Notes: a model not told the origin generated them from the sequence alone. A DNA stretch of 64,000 nucleotides from Muraenolepis orangiensis (GCA_027704905.1 CM051020.1:7480335-7544334), one strand, 5' to 3'; shown: positions 1 to 11,865, counted from the stretch's first letter. Translations and numbers: made by a program.

Positions 1-852
1 AAAATAAAAATAAAACGGCCTGAAATGGGAGCAGCCGTTTGGGAATGTTCCAGGATCTGCGTCCCTGCTGACGAATGATCATTTACGAACACTAGCAGTG
101 GTGGACAGAGTTTCAAACGGTGAAGGCGAGAAGTGAAAAACGGAAGAAAACGGCTATCCTGCACCAAGTCATTGAGCCGGATTGATCAATAAATCTGCCC
201 ACCACCGTGATTGAACCGATTACAGAGGACATGCCCGCTCCAATGTACCATGATGGGTTGCTTCGAAACAGGATGGTGAGTGTTAAGTAGCCTACTGTTC
301 TAGACAGAGACTATTTTCCCCCCCGCTTGGACCAATGGGCTCTCTTCGTAGCCCAGAACTAGAACAGTAGGTCCATTCTAGAATCAATGTTGTACGGCGT
401 CACCAGGAATCTTTTTTTTAAATGAATAAATAAATATGCCCAGTTAACAGTTCTCTTTGTTAGCGTCGACACACACACACAGGTGTGCGACTGTTAGCCA
501 CTGCTGTCTTCCCTGTTTGCGTCCTCTGTAGCACTGAGCCCCACACCACAGGGAATGTGAATCCCATGAAAAATGAATTCACCCATCACATGGTTTCCAT
601 CCATCACCCACGTGAAATATTTAACCTTTTTGGTCAGAGCCCCTACACCTTGCTATTCCCTCCTTCTTTTCCATGTCGACGTCTCTCTTCCTATATATAT
701 ATATCTCCCCCCCCCACTCTCTTTCTCTCTCTTTCTCTCTCTCTAGCCCATACACCTCACCCGCTCTCCATCTCTCTCCCTCTGTATATATCTCTATCCG
801 ACTCTCTCCCTATATCTCTGCTCTCTCTGCCTCCTTCTCTCTCCTTGTCTCT

Positions 853-858
<6 letters not shown>
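1..858. other. Cadherin intron, part 1
   Basis: Non-coding and presumably within the last cadherin intron. A short (CA)n lies at about 470-480 and pyrimidine-rich low-complexity DNA at 700-858. Open frames here are by-products of CT repeats. No cadherin ectodomain exon is recognised. Confidence 0.5.

Positions 859-924
<66 letters not shown>
859..924. repeat. (CT)n microsatellite
   Basis: Near-perfect CT dinucleotide array of about 33 units, continuing an impure CT-rich stretch from about 712. It faces a complementary (GA)n array only 57 bases away. Confidence 0.95.
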
Positions 925-927
<3 letters not shown>

Positions 928-978
928 TTTGTATTTAATCTTCTCTTCCACAAAACTGCTGGGGGTGTTGGGCTTTAC

Positions 979-1171
<193 letters not shown>

Positions 1172-1175
<4 letters not shown>

Positions 1176-2590
1176 CACCTTGTGTCTGAGTTAGAAATCG
1201 TGCCAGAGCTGTTTTGCTCCCTCAGACCTTAATTTAGCACAAAGAACCGAGACCGGAAAAAGGTTTCTCTTATCTCACCGCCATCTCCTTAATCCCGACC
1301 GCGTGCACCCCTCGTTATTAGCTTGAGTCTTAGCATTGCGGCTAGCATTAGCATTAATACAGCCACTATGAATAACCTTGGTAATGAAATTGTGAAAATA
1401 ATGTGGCAGTGCTAAAAAACGTGTGGTGGAGCAGCAGCAATATATCAAGATCATTCCGGCTAATGTGGCATAATGAACTCTTTGGAAATTGTGTTGTAGT
1501 AAAAAAAAGATACTACCTGGCAGTGCTCATTTGATCCACTTTATGTTAGCGCTAACAGCTTTGTAGCAAAGCCACCACAAACTCAGAAAGTGTAACGGTC
1601 AGGAGCTAGCGAAGACGGCCAAGATGAACCGTGTCATCAAATATTACTTTGACAACGCGTACATGGAAAACGCTAGCATCATGCTGTGCTTAACTTAGCC
1701 CATAAAACCCCTCCACATGGCGCTAGTAGATTAATTTGTTTTGTTCTCTCCACTAACTGTATTATTGTACATTTTTACACGATAAGTGCATGGCTAAGTC
1801 TTCTCATCCAATCTCAAGGGTGCTCCCATCAAGCCAAGCAGCTTGAATTCAAAGAACCATCAACCCGCCGATGCTAATGACTGCTAATGTGTACCGCTGA
1901 TTTACAGCTTGGTAGCGCTTGGTTAGCTTTAGCGTCCTGATGGAAGAAAAAAACAAAAAGATAAATATGCTCATAAAAAAATTCTCGAGGCTGATGTTTC
2001 TGCACTCATCTGGTTAGCTGTTTACGAACCAAGACATGTTAATCTGTCATGAGCTATGAATTAACTGGGGAACATACAGAAAAGTACATTAGCGCTAAAC
2101 TTTTTTTCTCCGTCATTTTACCCCTGCATGCTAGAGCTAACATCGTAGTGATGAGTTGCGGCTCGGCCTAATTTGTTTTGTTGCTTTTTGATGTCGTGAC
2201 TCGATAGTGAATCTTTGTGTTTTATATCTCTGTCGCTCTGTCTGTCAAACCTTCCATCTATTATCCTTGTCACTATACATCCCCCTTTTTCTCCCTATCT
2301 CTCTCATTTGTGTTCTTCCCCTATTACCCCCCATTTGTATGCTTATCTTCTCGTGTTTAATTTGCGCTGTTCCCATGGCTGCTGTAACACCAGACTTTAC
2401 CGTTGGCGGGGTGCCAACTTAACTTTTCACCTGAGGGAGTTGAGAAACCTTCTGGCCAAGCAATTGTTCAATATGAAAGTCTGAATCAAATCAAATGTAT
2501 CTGCTGCTGACAGGTAGTCATTTTGGACCCTGCCCTTTGGGGATTAATCATTTGGGGAAGATAGTATATACTAGGGAGCAGGAGGGTTTA
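1172..2590. other. Cadherin intron, part 2
   Basis: AT-rich non-coding sequence with no repeat family recognised. TTAGC/GCTAG words recur, including the palindromes GTTAGCGCTAAC near 1547 and TTAGCGCTAA near 2090. No exon could be supported. Confidence 0.4.
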
Positions 2591-2591
2591 G

Positions 2592-2775
2592 TGCAGGGGT
2601 CACTAATAGGCAGTCCGGGTCCAGACCCAGGCACTGTCCTATCCGGACCTGGACCTATAACCGATATTATATTGAAAATTAATATTATTTGGACAAAGCA
2701 TTTCCATTTTTACCGCCGCAGATTTTCAAGCCTTTGCAGCACTGGTTTAGTGGGCCAGAAAACTCACAAACCAGT
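2592..2775 (+). mobile_element. hAT-like DNA transposon end, truncated
   Basis: The block begins CAGGGGTCACTAATAGGC and continues with GGGTCCAGACCC and CCGGACCTGGACC. That is the typical layout of Charlie-type hAT termini (CAGGGGTC... plus a CCGG-rich subterminal part). No matching inverted terminus or 8-bp target duplication was found downstream, so only one end is preserved. Confidence 0.4.
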
Positions 2776-2993
2776 GGAATGCATTGCAAGTCATCTCACG
2801 TGATGCTACTCCAAGCCATTCACACGTGCATTCCCATGAGCGTTGCGACTAGACGCATTGGAGACATTGGGGGAGTGGGATAACAGAGGGAACTTATGTG
2901 AAATGGAGCCGTTGAAACTGTTCACTTGTTGGGAAGCAGATTCAGATTGTTGATTATAAAATTGACTGTTCATGCAAAATGGACTTAACAAAA

Positions 2994-3259
2994 AGGGGGC
3001 ATTAGCTCAGTCTGTTGGGACTTGGCTTGGGAACCAGAGTGTTCAGGTTTAAGCCCTGAAACTCCAGTTCACTGCCGAGGTGCCCTTGAGCAAGGCACCA
3101 GACCCCCTACACTGCTCCCTGGACGCTGTATATAAAATAGCTGCCCACTGCTAAATACTAGGATGGGTTGAAGGCATAGAAACAAATTTCACTGTGAGTG
3201 TCCATGTGTGTGACCAATAAAGAGGATTCAAATCCCCCAGATTTAGATTTAGATTTAGA
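2994..3259 (+). mobile_element. tRNA-derived SINE (family 1), nearly full length
   Basis: The tRNA-like head has an A-box (TTAGCTCAGTCTGTTGGGA) and a degraded B-box (CAGGTTTAAGCCC). The body (TGCCCTTGAGCAAGGCACCAG, AAAATAGCTGCCCACTGC) is followed by CCAATAAAGAGGATTCAAAT and a tail of GATTTA hexamers. The same body recurs at 27632 and 44695 on this strand and reversed at 61862-62377, defining one family in four copies. It sits in the cadherin intron in sense orientation. Confidence 0.8.
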
Positions 3260-3263
3260 GAAA

Positions 3264-3640
3264 AGAAGAAAAAGGAAAGCAGCTTTTTTTATAAATTGAT
3301 GACAATATTTTTCAAAAGCTCTTGCTTATATTTAATTGCAACTGTTACTTAACTTGAAATGAGCTAATAACAGTTATGTATTATTAGAGTGTTTTTTAAC
3401 AAATATTGTTGAAATGTTATTGACATTTGTTGACGACACCAATGTTGATCAGACTACTAGGCTACTTCAATATATATGGCACTAAATCATAACTCAAGTT
3501 AATTACTAAGCTGTTCCAGACCTTTGAGGACATTATGTCTTGCTGGTCCTCTTAGAACTTTAATTGAATACTCCCCATGTAGTTTTGTGTTTGACTCCCG
3601 ACCGAAAGGTACTGGGTCATATCCTCAACGTCAGCAGCCT
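3264..3640. other. Intronic unique sequence
   Basis: AT-rich DNA with no coding potential or recognised repeat. Confidence 0.4.
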
Positions 3641-3645
3641 AATCT

Positions 3646-3832
3646 AACTGTATCCTGTATCCTAACCTGTATCCTGCATCCTATCCTGCATCATAACCTG
3701 AATCCTGTATCCTAACCTGTATCCTGCATCATAACCTGTATCCTGTATTGTAACTGGTATCCTGTATCCTAACCGGTATCCTGCATCCTAACCTGTATCC
3801 TGCATCCTAACCTGTATCCTAACCTGTATAGG
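3646..3832. repeat. Minisatellite of CCTGTATCCTAA-type units
   Basis: Roughly 12-14 imperfect copies of a 12-13-bp unit (CCTGTATCCTAA, with variants CCTGCATCATAA and CCGGTATCCTGC), ending about 140 bases before the cadherin acceptor. The pyrimidine-biased array could influence branch-point choice, but nothing in the sequence proves that. Confidence 0.85.
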
Positions 3833-3951
3833 ATCCGGAAGCAACATGCCTAACTAACCCTCTTATCTGTTCCTTCCATGACCTGTATCTGACTTAACTT
3901 TAATTAGCTTTGAATGACAGCGTAAATGCAAAATAGCAAAGAGTAACAGAG

Positions 3952-3975
3952 TTGTATCTTCCTCTCCCCCCGAAG
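3952..3975 (+). promoter_or_regulatory. Splice acceptor and polypyrimidine tract of the cadherin last exon
   Basis: A pyrimidine-rich run (TTCCTCTCCCCCC) is followed by GAAG. Cutting after the AG at 3974-3975 leaves CA of a split codon, then ATC GTG GTG, which reads directly into the cadherin membrane helix. No in-frame methionine is available or needed, since this is an internal reading start. The exact boundary is inferred from family alignment by memory. Confidence 0.75.
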
Positions 3976-4682
3976 CAATCGTGGTGCTCTTCGTCACGCT
4001 GTGGCGCAGCAAGAAGGAGCCGCCGATCATCTCGGAGGAGGACGTGCGGGAGAACGTGGTCACCTACGACGACGAGGGCGGCGGCGAGGAGGATACAGAG
4101 GCCTTCGACATTGCCGCGCTGCGCAACCCCGCTGGCGCCGAGGAGCTGAAGTTCCGGCGGGACGTCCGACCCGAGTCCAGACAGCGCCGACGAAGACACC
4201 ACCACCACCATCACCAGCAGCAGCAGCAGCACCGGCCGCCACGAGGGGGAGGCGCCCCCCGCAGCCTCTCGCAGGAGGAGGAGGAGGAAGAGGATGAGCT
4301 AGCGCTGGCGGAGGAGGAGCGGCTGGATGCGGCCGACGTGCTCAAGTTCATCAAACAGAAACTGGCGGAGGCGGACCTGGACGGCAGCGTGCCGCCATAC
4401 GACTCGCTGCAGACGTATGCGTATGAGGGCCAGGGCTCGCCCGCAGGCTCCGTCAGCTCCCTGGACTCCCCTGTCGGGACACGCACGGAGGAGGTGGGGG
4501 GAGGGGGGGGCTACGACTACCTAGACAACTGGGGGCCGCAGTTCCAGGGGCTGGCGGGGCTGTACAGCGAGGTGGTGGCCACGGCAACGGCGGCAACGCC
4601 AACGGCGGCCACGCCGGTGGCCACGGCAGCATCGGAAGCGGTGGTAACGGAAGGGGGGGGAGACCTCGCCGTTTCGATTTGA
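3976..4682 (+). CDS. cdh7: Last coding exon of a type II classical cadherin (CDH7-like cytoplasmic tail)
   Basis: Type II cadherins are single-pass adhesion proteins; the cytoplasmic tail links them to p120- and beta-catenin and so to actin. This exon encodes about 234 residues. It opens with the end of the membrane helix (IVVLFVTL), then a basic stop-transfer (WRSKKE). The juxtamembrane p120-binding core is TYDDEGGGEEDTEAFD (about residues 28-43, counting the valine at 3981 as 1). The beta-catenin region follows at about 119-195: DVLKFIKQKLAEADLD, VPPYDSLQTYAYEG, SSLDS, YDYLDNWGPQFQ. RRSKKEP-, AEELK-RRD-RPE- and FIKQ-LAEADLD-like wording fits CDH7 better than my recollection of CDH11, CDH20, CDH22 or CDH24. 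The exon starts in phase after an AG acceptor and ends at TGA 4680-4682. Oddities: Trp for the usual Arg before RSKK; an Arg/His/Gln/Glu low-complexity insert at about 69-113; an Ala/Thr-rich extension at 198-233. No ectodomain exons lie in the window. The type II cadherin call is very secure; the exact paralogue is less so. Confidence 0.9.
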
Positions 4683-5060
4683 CTCCTCCCCTCCAACTGC
4701 CCCCCCGCTTACTCCTCCTCCTTCTCCTCCTCCTCCTCCTCTGTCAGTTCAAACCAAATCTGTTAAAAAAACAACGATTGTTTGCTTTCAGGACTCTAAA
4801 GGAAATTATGAAAACTGTATGAACGAGGAACGTGAGGGGATTTGAAAAAATGTTCCCACTTTCCACACTGTCAAAACTGAACTGACTCTAGTTTTTTTTT
4901 CTCTCTCCGTGTTGTTGCTTTGGATCATGGAAGTTGTTCGCCTGGAAAGGACTAACTCAGATTTTACGGTAATAAAAAAGCAACAATAAGGCAAAAAGGG
5001 GGAAATGATATTTTCCTTGGTGTATATTTTTTATTGCTCAATAAAACCCTGAAATCCATA
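4683..5060 (+). other. Cadherin 3' UTR with candidate polyadenylation signals
   Basis: The sequence after the TGA is C-rich, then A/T-rich and non-coding. AATAAA hexamers occur at 4971-4976 and 5040-5045, with a further one at 5204-5209. The second is followed by GT/T-rich sequence near 5065-5125, as expected of a cleavage site. Which signal is used cannot be decided from sequence alone. Confidence 0.55.
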
Positions 5061-5209
5061 AGAGTGGATATATGTGACACAGAGTACGCTTTTCCTTTCC
5101 TTCTCTGTGCACGTTGTGTGTACACAATATGCAGCGAGGATGGCCTTGGTGCAGGTCATTAGTCTAGTTGTTTATGATTCAACACACAGCAGGACAAGTG
5201 GGAAATAAA

Positions 5210-5974
5210 TTCAAGGCATGGATGACAACCCCTGTGTATAACGGACCACTGTTTGTCCCCATTACTCAGTGAGGGGAGAAAAAAGGAGGAAATCCAATCC
5301 CTAAATTGAAGTTTTCGCAACGTGCGCTTTTTAGCTATAGGTTTTTATTCTTTAAACGGGAAATTAGTCTGTCATAGAACAGCCTAGAACAGTCTATTTT
5401 CCGTTGTACATCAGGGTGCCAAAATGTCATTGTTACAATCGTCCTATGTCTCCAAAAAAAATAACAACGTCCATTGTCAGGAAGGGATGATCATTGTCAG
5501 TGTCAGTCTATAGTTGAATGAATATCGGTATTGGTCTTAGACATTTCGTAGAGGAACAAATGCGCCAAAAAGCCAATGAACCGAAAGGTAAAGCTTGACC
5601 CAAAAAAGGTGTAAAGAATGTATTGCTTGAGGAATAATATTTGAAACACTTGAAACAGAACAGAACTATGAAAAGCACCAGCAGACACAATCATCTACCC
5701 TTTAAATGCATGTGGCACCAAAGAATCTATTTTGTTTCGTGCTTTTGATTTCCAACATAGGGGGGGTTAGAGGTGTGAACAAATAGTTTGACTTACAATT
5801 TCAAAGGGCAACTTTTATAGCTTCTGGAAGTTGCCAACTTTTTGAAAGGTTGAAAATATATTCTATTTCTAGATACATCAAAATGAGAGGGGGGAAGGGG
5901 GAGTATAAACGTATGACCTGAACATTTATTTCTTAACTTAACCCATGCCATATATGGGGGCATATATATTCCCT
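5210..5974. other. Downstream flank of the cadherin gene
   Basis: No gene, structured repeat or array seen. Mostly AT-rich, with a small G-run near 5760 and a GGGG-rich patch near 5888. Confidence 0.4.
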
Positions 5975-6140
5975 TGTAGCTGTTCCACCCCCAGACGATG
6001 TGTACCTGGTTCGAACCCCGACGTATGCAGCCTAACCTGTAGGCGTCCTTGAGCGAAATGCCTCACCTCTACCTGTTTCATGACGACCTGCATCGCAATT
6101 CACTCTCTCATCGCTGTCAGTGTCGGCTGAAATAAATACA
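5975..6140 (+). mobile_element. tRNA-SINE fragment
   Basis: A B-box-like GGTTCGAACCCCG near 6009-6021 is followed by GTCCTTGAGCGAAATGCCTCACC. This is the same layout (B-box, then a body beginning CCTTGAGCRA-GC-C) seen in the better-preserved SINEs of this window. The A-box half is unrecognisable and the 3' end indistinct. Confidence 0.5.
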
Positions 6141-6144
6141 CAAT

Positions 6145-8700
6145 CGAATAACCACAGCGTAATCTCGCAATTCAGCCATCCTCCACACAAACCCTGGGCG
6201 ACAAGCACAGCACTGCAACGTCAGAAAGGGGACGGAATTGCGTCAGTCGTGGAGGCTGTGTGCATCTTTTTAAAAGCCTGCTGTTTAGTAATCACCACAG
6301 ACCGTCACCCCCCGAGCTTAACCCACCCACCTTGTCCGCGGTCAGGGGCTCGGACTGTTCCTGTACCGCTGACGGGGGTGGTGGGTGGGGTGGGGTTGGA
6401 GCAGACAGAGAGGTGAGTCCATGAATATTTTACCGACCCTCATACCAATACCCCCGACAGCCCATCCTCTCTTCTCCCCTCCTACGATGGTCAAAGAAGA
6501 GGAGATGATCCCTTGTTCTGTGTGCTAATGTCGTCATCCGTGTGGATTCAACTGAAAGAAATGTAGTGTTTATTCATATTTGTTTTGCCACATCGACATA
6601 TTAAGCAGGCGAAGAGTGAACAACCCCAGACCCTATATGATAGTTAGCATTCATATGACGGGTTTTGGACGTTTCATTCTCCTATCGATTCATGCATATA
6701 TTTATTTATTCAAATCAATACTACTTGTCAGTGTACAACATGTGGGGATTTTCTATGTTGCCAAGCGTTGGCTGTGGTAAAGACGGCAACTGACCTTCCT
6801 CTAGAAAAGGTGAATGAAACGGTAGTGTTTTTCAGTCAAATGTTAAACAGCGCATACCTACCTGGATAACGTTTAGGCCTACAGATAACGTTTGCATTAA
6901 TCTAATCTGCTGACTAACCTTTCCAAGAGGGCAGTGATCCCAAAAAAAGAGGTCAACCAAACACAATGACTATGGCAATCGAAGGCTACTGATACAATTG
7001 ATTTATCCTTCTGACCGAAGGAAAGATATATTTGAGTGGTATTCAATAAATACGGCATTCTTCATCACTTCAACCTTCCTTCAAAACAACAAACATGCAA
7101 TACATGTATGTCCATTTGTACCATCCCGAAGGTCTCAGTTCTGGGAAATAATTTGTTATCTCTAATTGATTTAGCCTATTTTGCCATGTGCAAATTAAAA
7201 GTCCCATTGAATCTGAAGGCAATGGTTTTGACCCCCGTATTTGTGAATGTGGTTTGTGTGAAACTCCATCAATCCCCCCCTTGATATTCATGGCATGCTG
7301 ATTGCTTTTGTGCTTACATCTTATACATCTTGTGATGTCAATGAAACCTGGTAACAAGATGTCTTGGCTCTCCCAAGACGATTATTTTCCTTCCTACCAT
7401 CGTCTTTATCCATGACAAGAGTTTTTTGAAGAAGCACACAGCTTCAAGGTTGACATCTCAACAGCTGACGTTGAAATGTCGAAACCCATTACCACATGTC
7501 CTGCAACCATGGGCATTTGGATATGGGAATGTGAGAATTAATTAATGTGACGATAAGAGACGGGATAGTGTAGTTGCTGACCCCTTTAAACAGACGGTTC
7601 CAAATGTCGGCATTCTAACCTGAAGGCATCCATGTGCAAGATGCCCTCACCATATACTTAATGAGAAAATAGCAACAGTATGAAAAGACAGAAACAGCTG
7701 GTGCAGGGAGGATGGGGATGGGGGTCAATCTCCATGGTTGACCACTGGGAAAGACTTTACACCTGACCCCTGGGGTGGCTGTCGGTCAGGGATAACACAG
7801 TGAAACAAATATATTCCCATCCCACCTCCTGGCTTCCACGAAGGCAGGGCAGGGCTGGGAAACAAATCAACAGTTTGGCACATGGCAATCAGGGAACTAG
7901 TGGTTATATATTATTTGAAATGATTGCAAAATATGGTTGGCTACCTACAACTGCGTCAAATTTACACTTCATTTGGCATGGCGCACAAAAACACATCTGT
8001 CTGCCATGCCGCCATCGCTGGTTCATGCTGTCAAATTCTTCCACAACACATATTCAGCTTTCCCTCCAGGTGACGTATGTTCAATTTCACGAGAAATGCC
8101 GGAATGGTGCACCAGCAGCACTCTATATCGAAACGTGTATTTTTCGGATTCAGAGAGGTGGAATGAAAGCCAGGTTGGGGAGAGAAAACTAACGATCCCT
8201 GAAACATTCAAAGTGAGCGAAACGAGAGAGGATGCACATTCCACAGAAGATGAGGAAGATTTAGGTGGGAGATTTTTTGCAGAATTTGAATGCAATTTTT
8301 TGCACCAGACGATAGCACCTAAAACCGGGCAGTTGACGCCGATCACACAGTCTGTCCACAAACAAAACATTACATGTATCTCCTTGCCCTTTAGAGAGCT
8401 GTGTGGGCCTGCAAAGATATTTGACACTGTAACACTGTGAAAAAGTCAATTGTATTTGTATGGGTATTATATGTGAATCAAAAAAAATCATTGACTTAGA
8501 GAGAAGACTTTAGGAGAAGATGACAAAAAAGGTGCACACAAGTCACCCGTTGTGTCACTTCTGAATAGAGCGGTCCATTTTTCACCAGCTCTTTCCCCCC
8601 ATGTGTTACATGTGATAAGGAGAGGGTAATAGCTCTGCCGGGATGTATGTTTAAAGAAATCGCCTCTGAGCTTTTGAATGAATCACCCAACCAGAACACA
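6145..8700. other. Intergenic, nothing recognised
   Basis: About 2.5 kb without a recognisable gene, transposon or long repeat. The open frames at 7800-8192, 7937-8440 and 8023-8427 (minus) overlap one another in both orientations and show no domain or biased composition, so they are treated as chance frames. Confidence 0.45.
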
Positions 8701-8708
8701 ACCCAACC

Positions 8709-8728
8709 CCCCCCCCCCCCCCCCCCCC
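8709..8728. repeat. Poly-C homopolymer
   Basis: About 20 uninterrupted C residues followed by GGGG. One of many long G/C homopolymers in the window. Confidence 0.9.
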
Positions 8729-8790
8729 GGGGTCCCGCTGACATACCCGTCATTCTCTGTTATCTCTCAGACTTTTTTTTCCCCTTCCAG

Positions 8791-9018
8791 TTCTTCTTCT
8801 TCTTCTTCTTCTTCTTCTTCTTCGTCGTCGTCGTCGTCGTCGTCTCTCTTCTCTCTTCTTCTTCTTCTTCTTCTTCTTCTTCTTCTTCTTCTTCTTCTTC
8901 TTCTTCTTCTTCTTCTTCTTCTTCTTCTTCTTCTTCGTCGTCGTCGTCGTCGTCGTCGTCTTCTTCTTCTTCTTCTTCTTCTTCTTCTTCTTCTTCTTCT
9001 TCTTCTTCTTCTTCTTCT
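8791..9018. repeat. (TTC)n/(GTC)n compound triplet array
   Basis: Blocks alternate: TTC from 8791, GTC from about 8824, a CTCTCTT interruption, a long TTC block, a second GTC block at about 8937-8960, then TTC to 9018. Both strands give open frames of poly-Ser/Leu or poly-Lys/Glu only. TTC/GAA tracts of this length can form triplex DNA. Confidence 0.95.
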
Positions 9019-9198
9019 CCTCTTTTTTTAAACAATCTGCAGAGACTGTTGTTGACATCATCTGCATATACACCAAAAACAATTTTAATTGGACAGTTTT
9101 TCTTTTTGCATATCAGCGTCGGATGTGGTGCATCTCCTGCATGTGTGAGTGGGTGTTTTTTTCTCTGTTACATCCATTTCTATGTCTGAGTTTGGTGT

Positions 9199-9260
9199 TG
9201 TGTGTGTGTGTGTGTGTGATTCTGTGGACATTCCTTCACCTCTTTATCTTTGTGAGAAGG

Positions 9261-9356
<96 letters not shown>

Positions 9357-9401
9357 CATGCACGTTGCGGCCCCCAGGTCCACCAGAGTGAGCACATAGA
9401 G

Positions 9402-9486
<85 letters not shown>
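9199..9486. repeat. (TG)n and (GA)n microsatellite cluster
   Basis: A short (TG)n at 9199-9218, a long (TG)n at 9263-9355 (about 46 units) and a (GA)n at 9405-9486 (about 40 units), separated by about 50 bases of unique DNA. Together with the triplet array they make about 700 bases of almost pure simple sequence. Confidence 0.95.
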
Positions 9487-9489
<3 letters not shown>

Positions 9490-9491
<2 letters not shown>

Positions 9492-11130
9492 TGACCCTGA
9501 GGTCAGAGACTTCGAGAGGAGTGGATGTCAGGCAGGCCAAACAAGAAAGGACTCAAATGAAGGCACACGGGGGGAAGTGTAGAAGGCGAACGTAGCAGGC
9601 AGACCACAGAACTGATAAGCAGGGGCGGCAGTGTGCCACGAGGCTGATCATATATACTGAGATTGATCAATGGATGGGCAAAATAAATCAGGTGTACAGA
9701 GGTGCCTTCTCACGTGGCAGGTGAGGTGACGACCGTGGCGGACCGGGAGCTCTCCCTTCCCCTCTCACAGACTATGAGCTCATGAAAGAGGGGCTTTGCA
9801 TATTCTAAACCCGTTCCCGAAAGGTGAGTCGAAAAAAATGTAAAAAAATGGAATATGTAAAGATCAAAGAGACTCAGAAGGCCCAAACCCATTTCTAATT
9901 TTTACCCCTACCCCTCATTTTTAAACGCCACTGGCTTTTCGACCTGCCCCCTCAAAACGGAGTTAGAAGGGGTCGTAGTGGTGGAAATCCTCCCCTTTGA
10001 AACGGAACAACATGGTCTCTATGTCGCTGCGTCGTCGGTAGTCGTTGATTTGGCGTTTACGGAAACATGACACGTTTGTTGCCGGACATTTTGAATCTCA
10101 ATGCAGTCTGCAGCTGTGGTGATTTCTCTTGCCTGGGCTTTAGGCATCCTTTTGCATTAGTAGGCAGAAAATTGGAGAATATACTAGAAAATACTATTAT
10201 AATACATACTATACACTGACCCAACGTCCCGCTTTGTCTGGAATTGGCCACTTTGTGGCCAATTCTTTTTATAATAATCCCAACAAGAATCGGGACACCC
10301 TTCCCATACGCGTGAATGCACAAAGCAGAGCGGTAGGGCTCGGTGGTAGAGGCATGGCGTGTATGGCGATTGAGCCTAACAATCCTTTCTATAAAATGCC
10401 AAAGGGGGCTATTGATCTTTCTGCAAATGGTTTCTCTCAGTTCAACTGGGATATTAATATGAAGAAGGGGAAGTTGATCTGGTACACGTCACATGTACAG
10501 TATGTGTACCGTTGCCTCAGCGGTTATAGTGAGAAAGGAATATTTTGTGCGATCGAAATCAGCCCATTTATGATGCCTCATTTGGATTCCATGAAGCATT
10601 CGCAGGTGAAATAAACTCCTTGAACGAGCAGGTCCATTTAAAAACTCACCTCGATGGTAACTAATCACCATGAGGGAGAGAAAGAGAGAAAGAGAGAGAT
10701 ACATAGAAAACCAGAGAGGCCGAAAAGGAGAGGGAACAAGATTGAGAGATAGAAAAAAAGAAAGATTGAGAGAGGGAGAGGGAGGGGGAGCGAGAGGGAG
10801 ATAGAGAGAGAGCGAGAGGGAGATAGAGAGAGACAGAGGGGAAGAGTGCGAAAATCAAGGTTTTTTGAAATGCCACCGTCAGCGAGGCAGATGACCTACA
10901 TAGCCCTCAAAAGTTGGGCGGGGGGAGGTGGTCCAATATATGTGATGGTGCTGACACACAGTAGTGGTGTGATCACTATAATCCACAGCAAAATGCAAAC
11001 CAGAGCCACAGGCGGTATGTTGCAGCAGGCTGAATATAGGGAAGCTGCTGATTGATCAACTCCATCCAGCCAGTTGGTACAGTCAACCAGAGTTGGTACA
11101 GTCAACCTGTCAGAGAGTTGATCTGCATAA
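9490..11130. other. Intergenic with a GA-rich patch
   Basis: No gene seen. Positions 10673-10852 are an impure GAGAGR/AGAGAGGG purine-rich tract with no fixed unit. The rest is ordinary non-coding sequence. Confidence 0.45.
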
Positions 11131-11420
11131 TCCGTTGAGAAGTGTGTGTGGTTGGTGAACGGTTTAAGCAGCCTCACCTGGCCCTGATTACTCTGTGGCT
11201 GCTGGGTGAGGCTGCAAACCTGTGGGTCCTTAGTAATCAAGGCCCACATGTTAAAGCAGCCACCACCACACACACTCGAGGGAGAGAGCTCTTCCATGTA
11301 CCATCTGCTCTGCAGGCCGTTATCTGCAAAACTCGACAATAAACCGGTTTCCTCATTCACCCTTTGTCCTTGTCTTCAGGAGGAGCCCTCAAGCAGCCAT
11401 TTGACTGCTCCATAGGTATA
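11130..11420 (+). mobile_element. LTR-like repeat copy (family A)
   Basis: It shares a long block with 33258-33525: GTGTGTGTGGTTGG, AGCAGCCTCACCTGGCC, GGTGAGGCTGC, TTAATCAA/AGTAATCAAGG-CC, CACACAC, AATAAACCGG-TTCCTCAT and AGGAGCCCTCAAG. An AATAAA at 11338-11343 sits where an LTR R region would carry its polyadenylation signal. In the 33-kb copy, a TGGTGGCAGCG primer-site-like string follows the shared block. I infer a solo or partial LTR; the superfamily is not assigned. Confidence 0.5.
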
Positions 11421-11865
11421 GGCTTTATCTCAGAGAAAGGGTATTGTTATGATGGGCATAGTAGTAGCGGTGAAATGGATTTTTTCAATGGATTATTCTT
11501 TGACATCCTATAGTATTATAACAATGTACATTGAAATAGATTGCAACTGTCTTCAAGAGTGTTTGCATACATTTATTTACTGCTCTCATTTGGGAGGATG
11601 TGTAGCTTTATTTTGATAGTCTTAACAACTGACTGTGTGATATTGGGATAGTTCCAGTGTTGTATGAGCTGTTTTTTAATAGTGTGTGGTACATTAGTGT
11701 GTTGCTTAATACAACCATATTCCGATTTAATTTCACAGCGCAGGTCTGAACTCCAACACAGACGACACACAGTGGTAGGTCTACCCTTTGGTGACTTGAT
11801 TACAATGTATGAGGCATAATTGTATTTTGTGTTCTTTGTGTATATTTTGGCAAGTTCAACGTGTG
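11421..11865. other. Intergenic, nothing recognised
   Basis: AT-rich, no gene or repeat identified. Confidence 0.4.

Noticed and set aside
2994..3070. Possible functional tRNA gene
   Set aside because: Only the head of a SINE: the B-box is degraded, no acceptor stem pairs, and a SINE body and tail follow.
7937..8440. 167-residue frame as a gene
   Set aside because: A similarly long frame lies opposite it, no splice or domain evidence, composition like its surroundings.
8647..9189. 180-residue poly-Ser frame and poly-Lys/Glu frames opposite
   Set aside because: Entirely due to the TTC/GTC triplet array.
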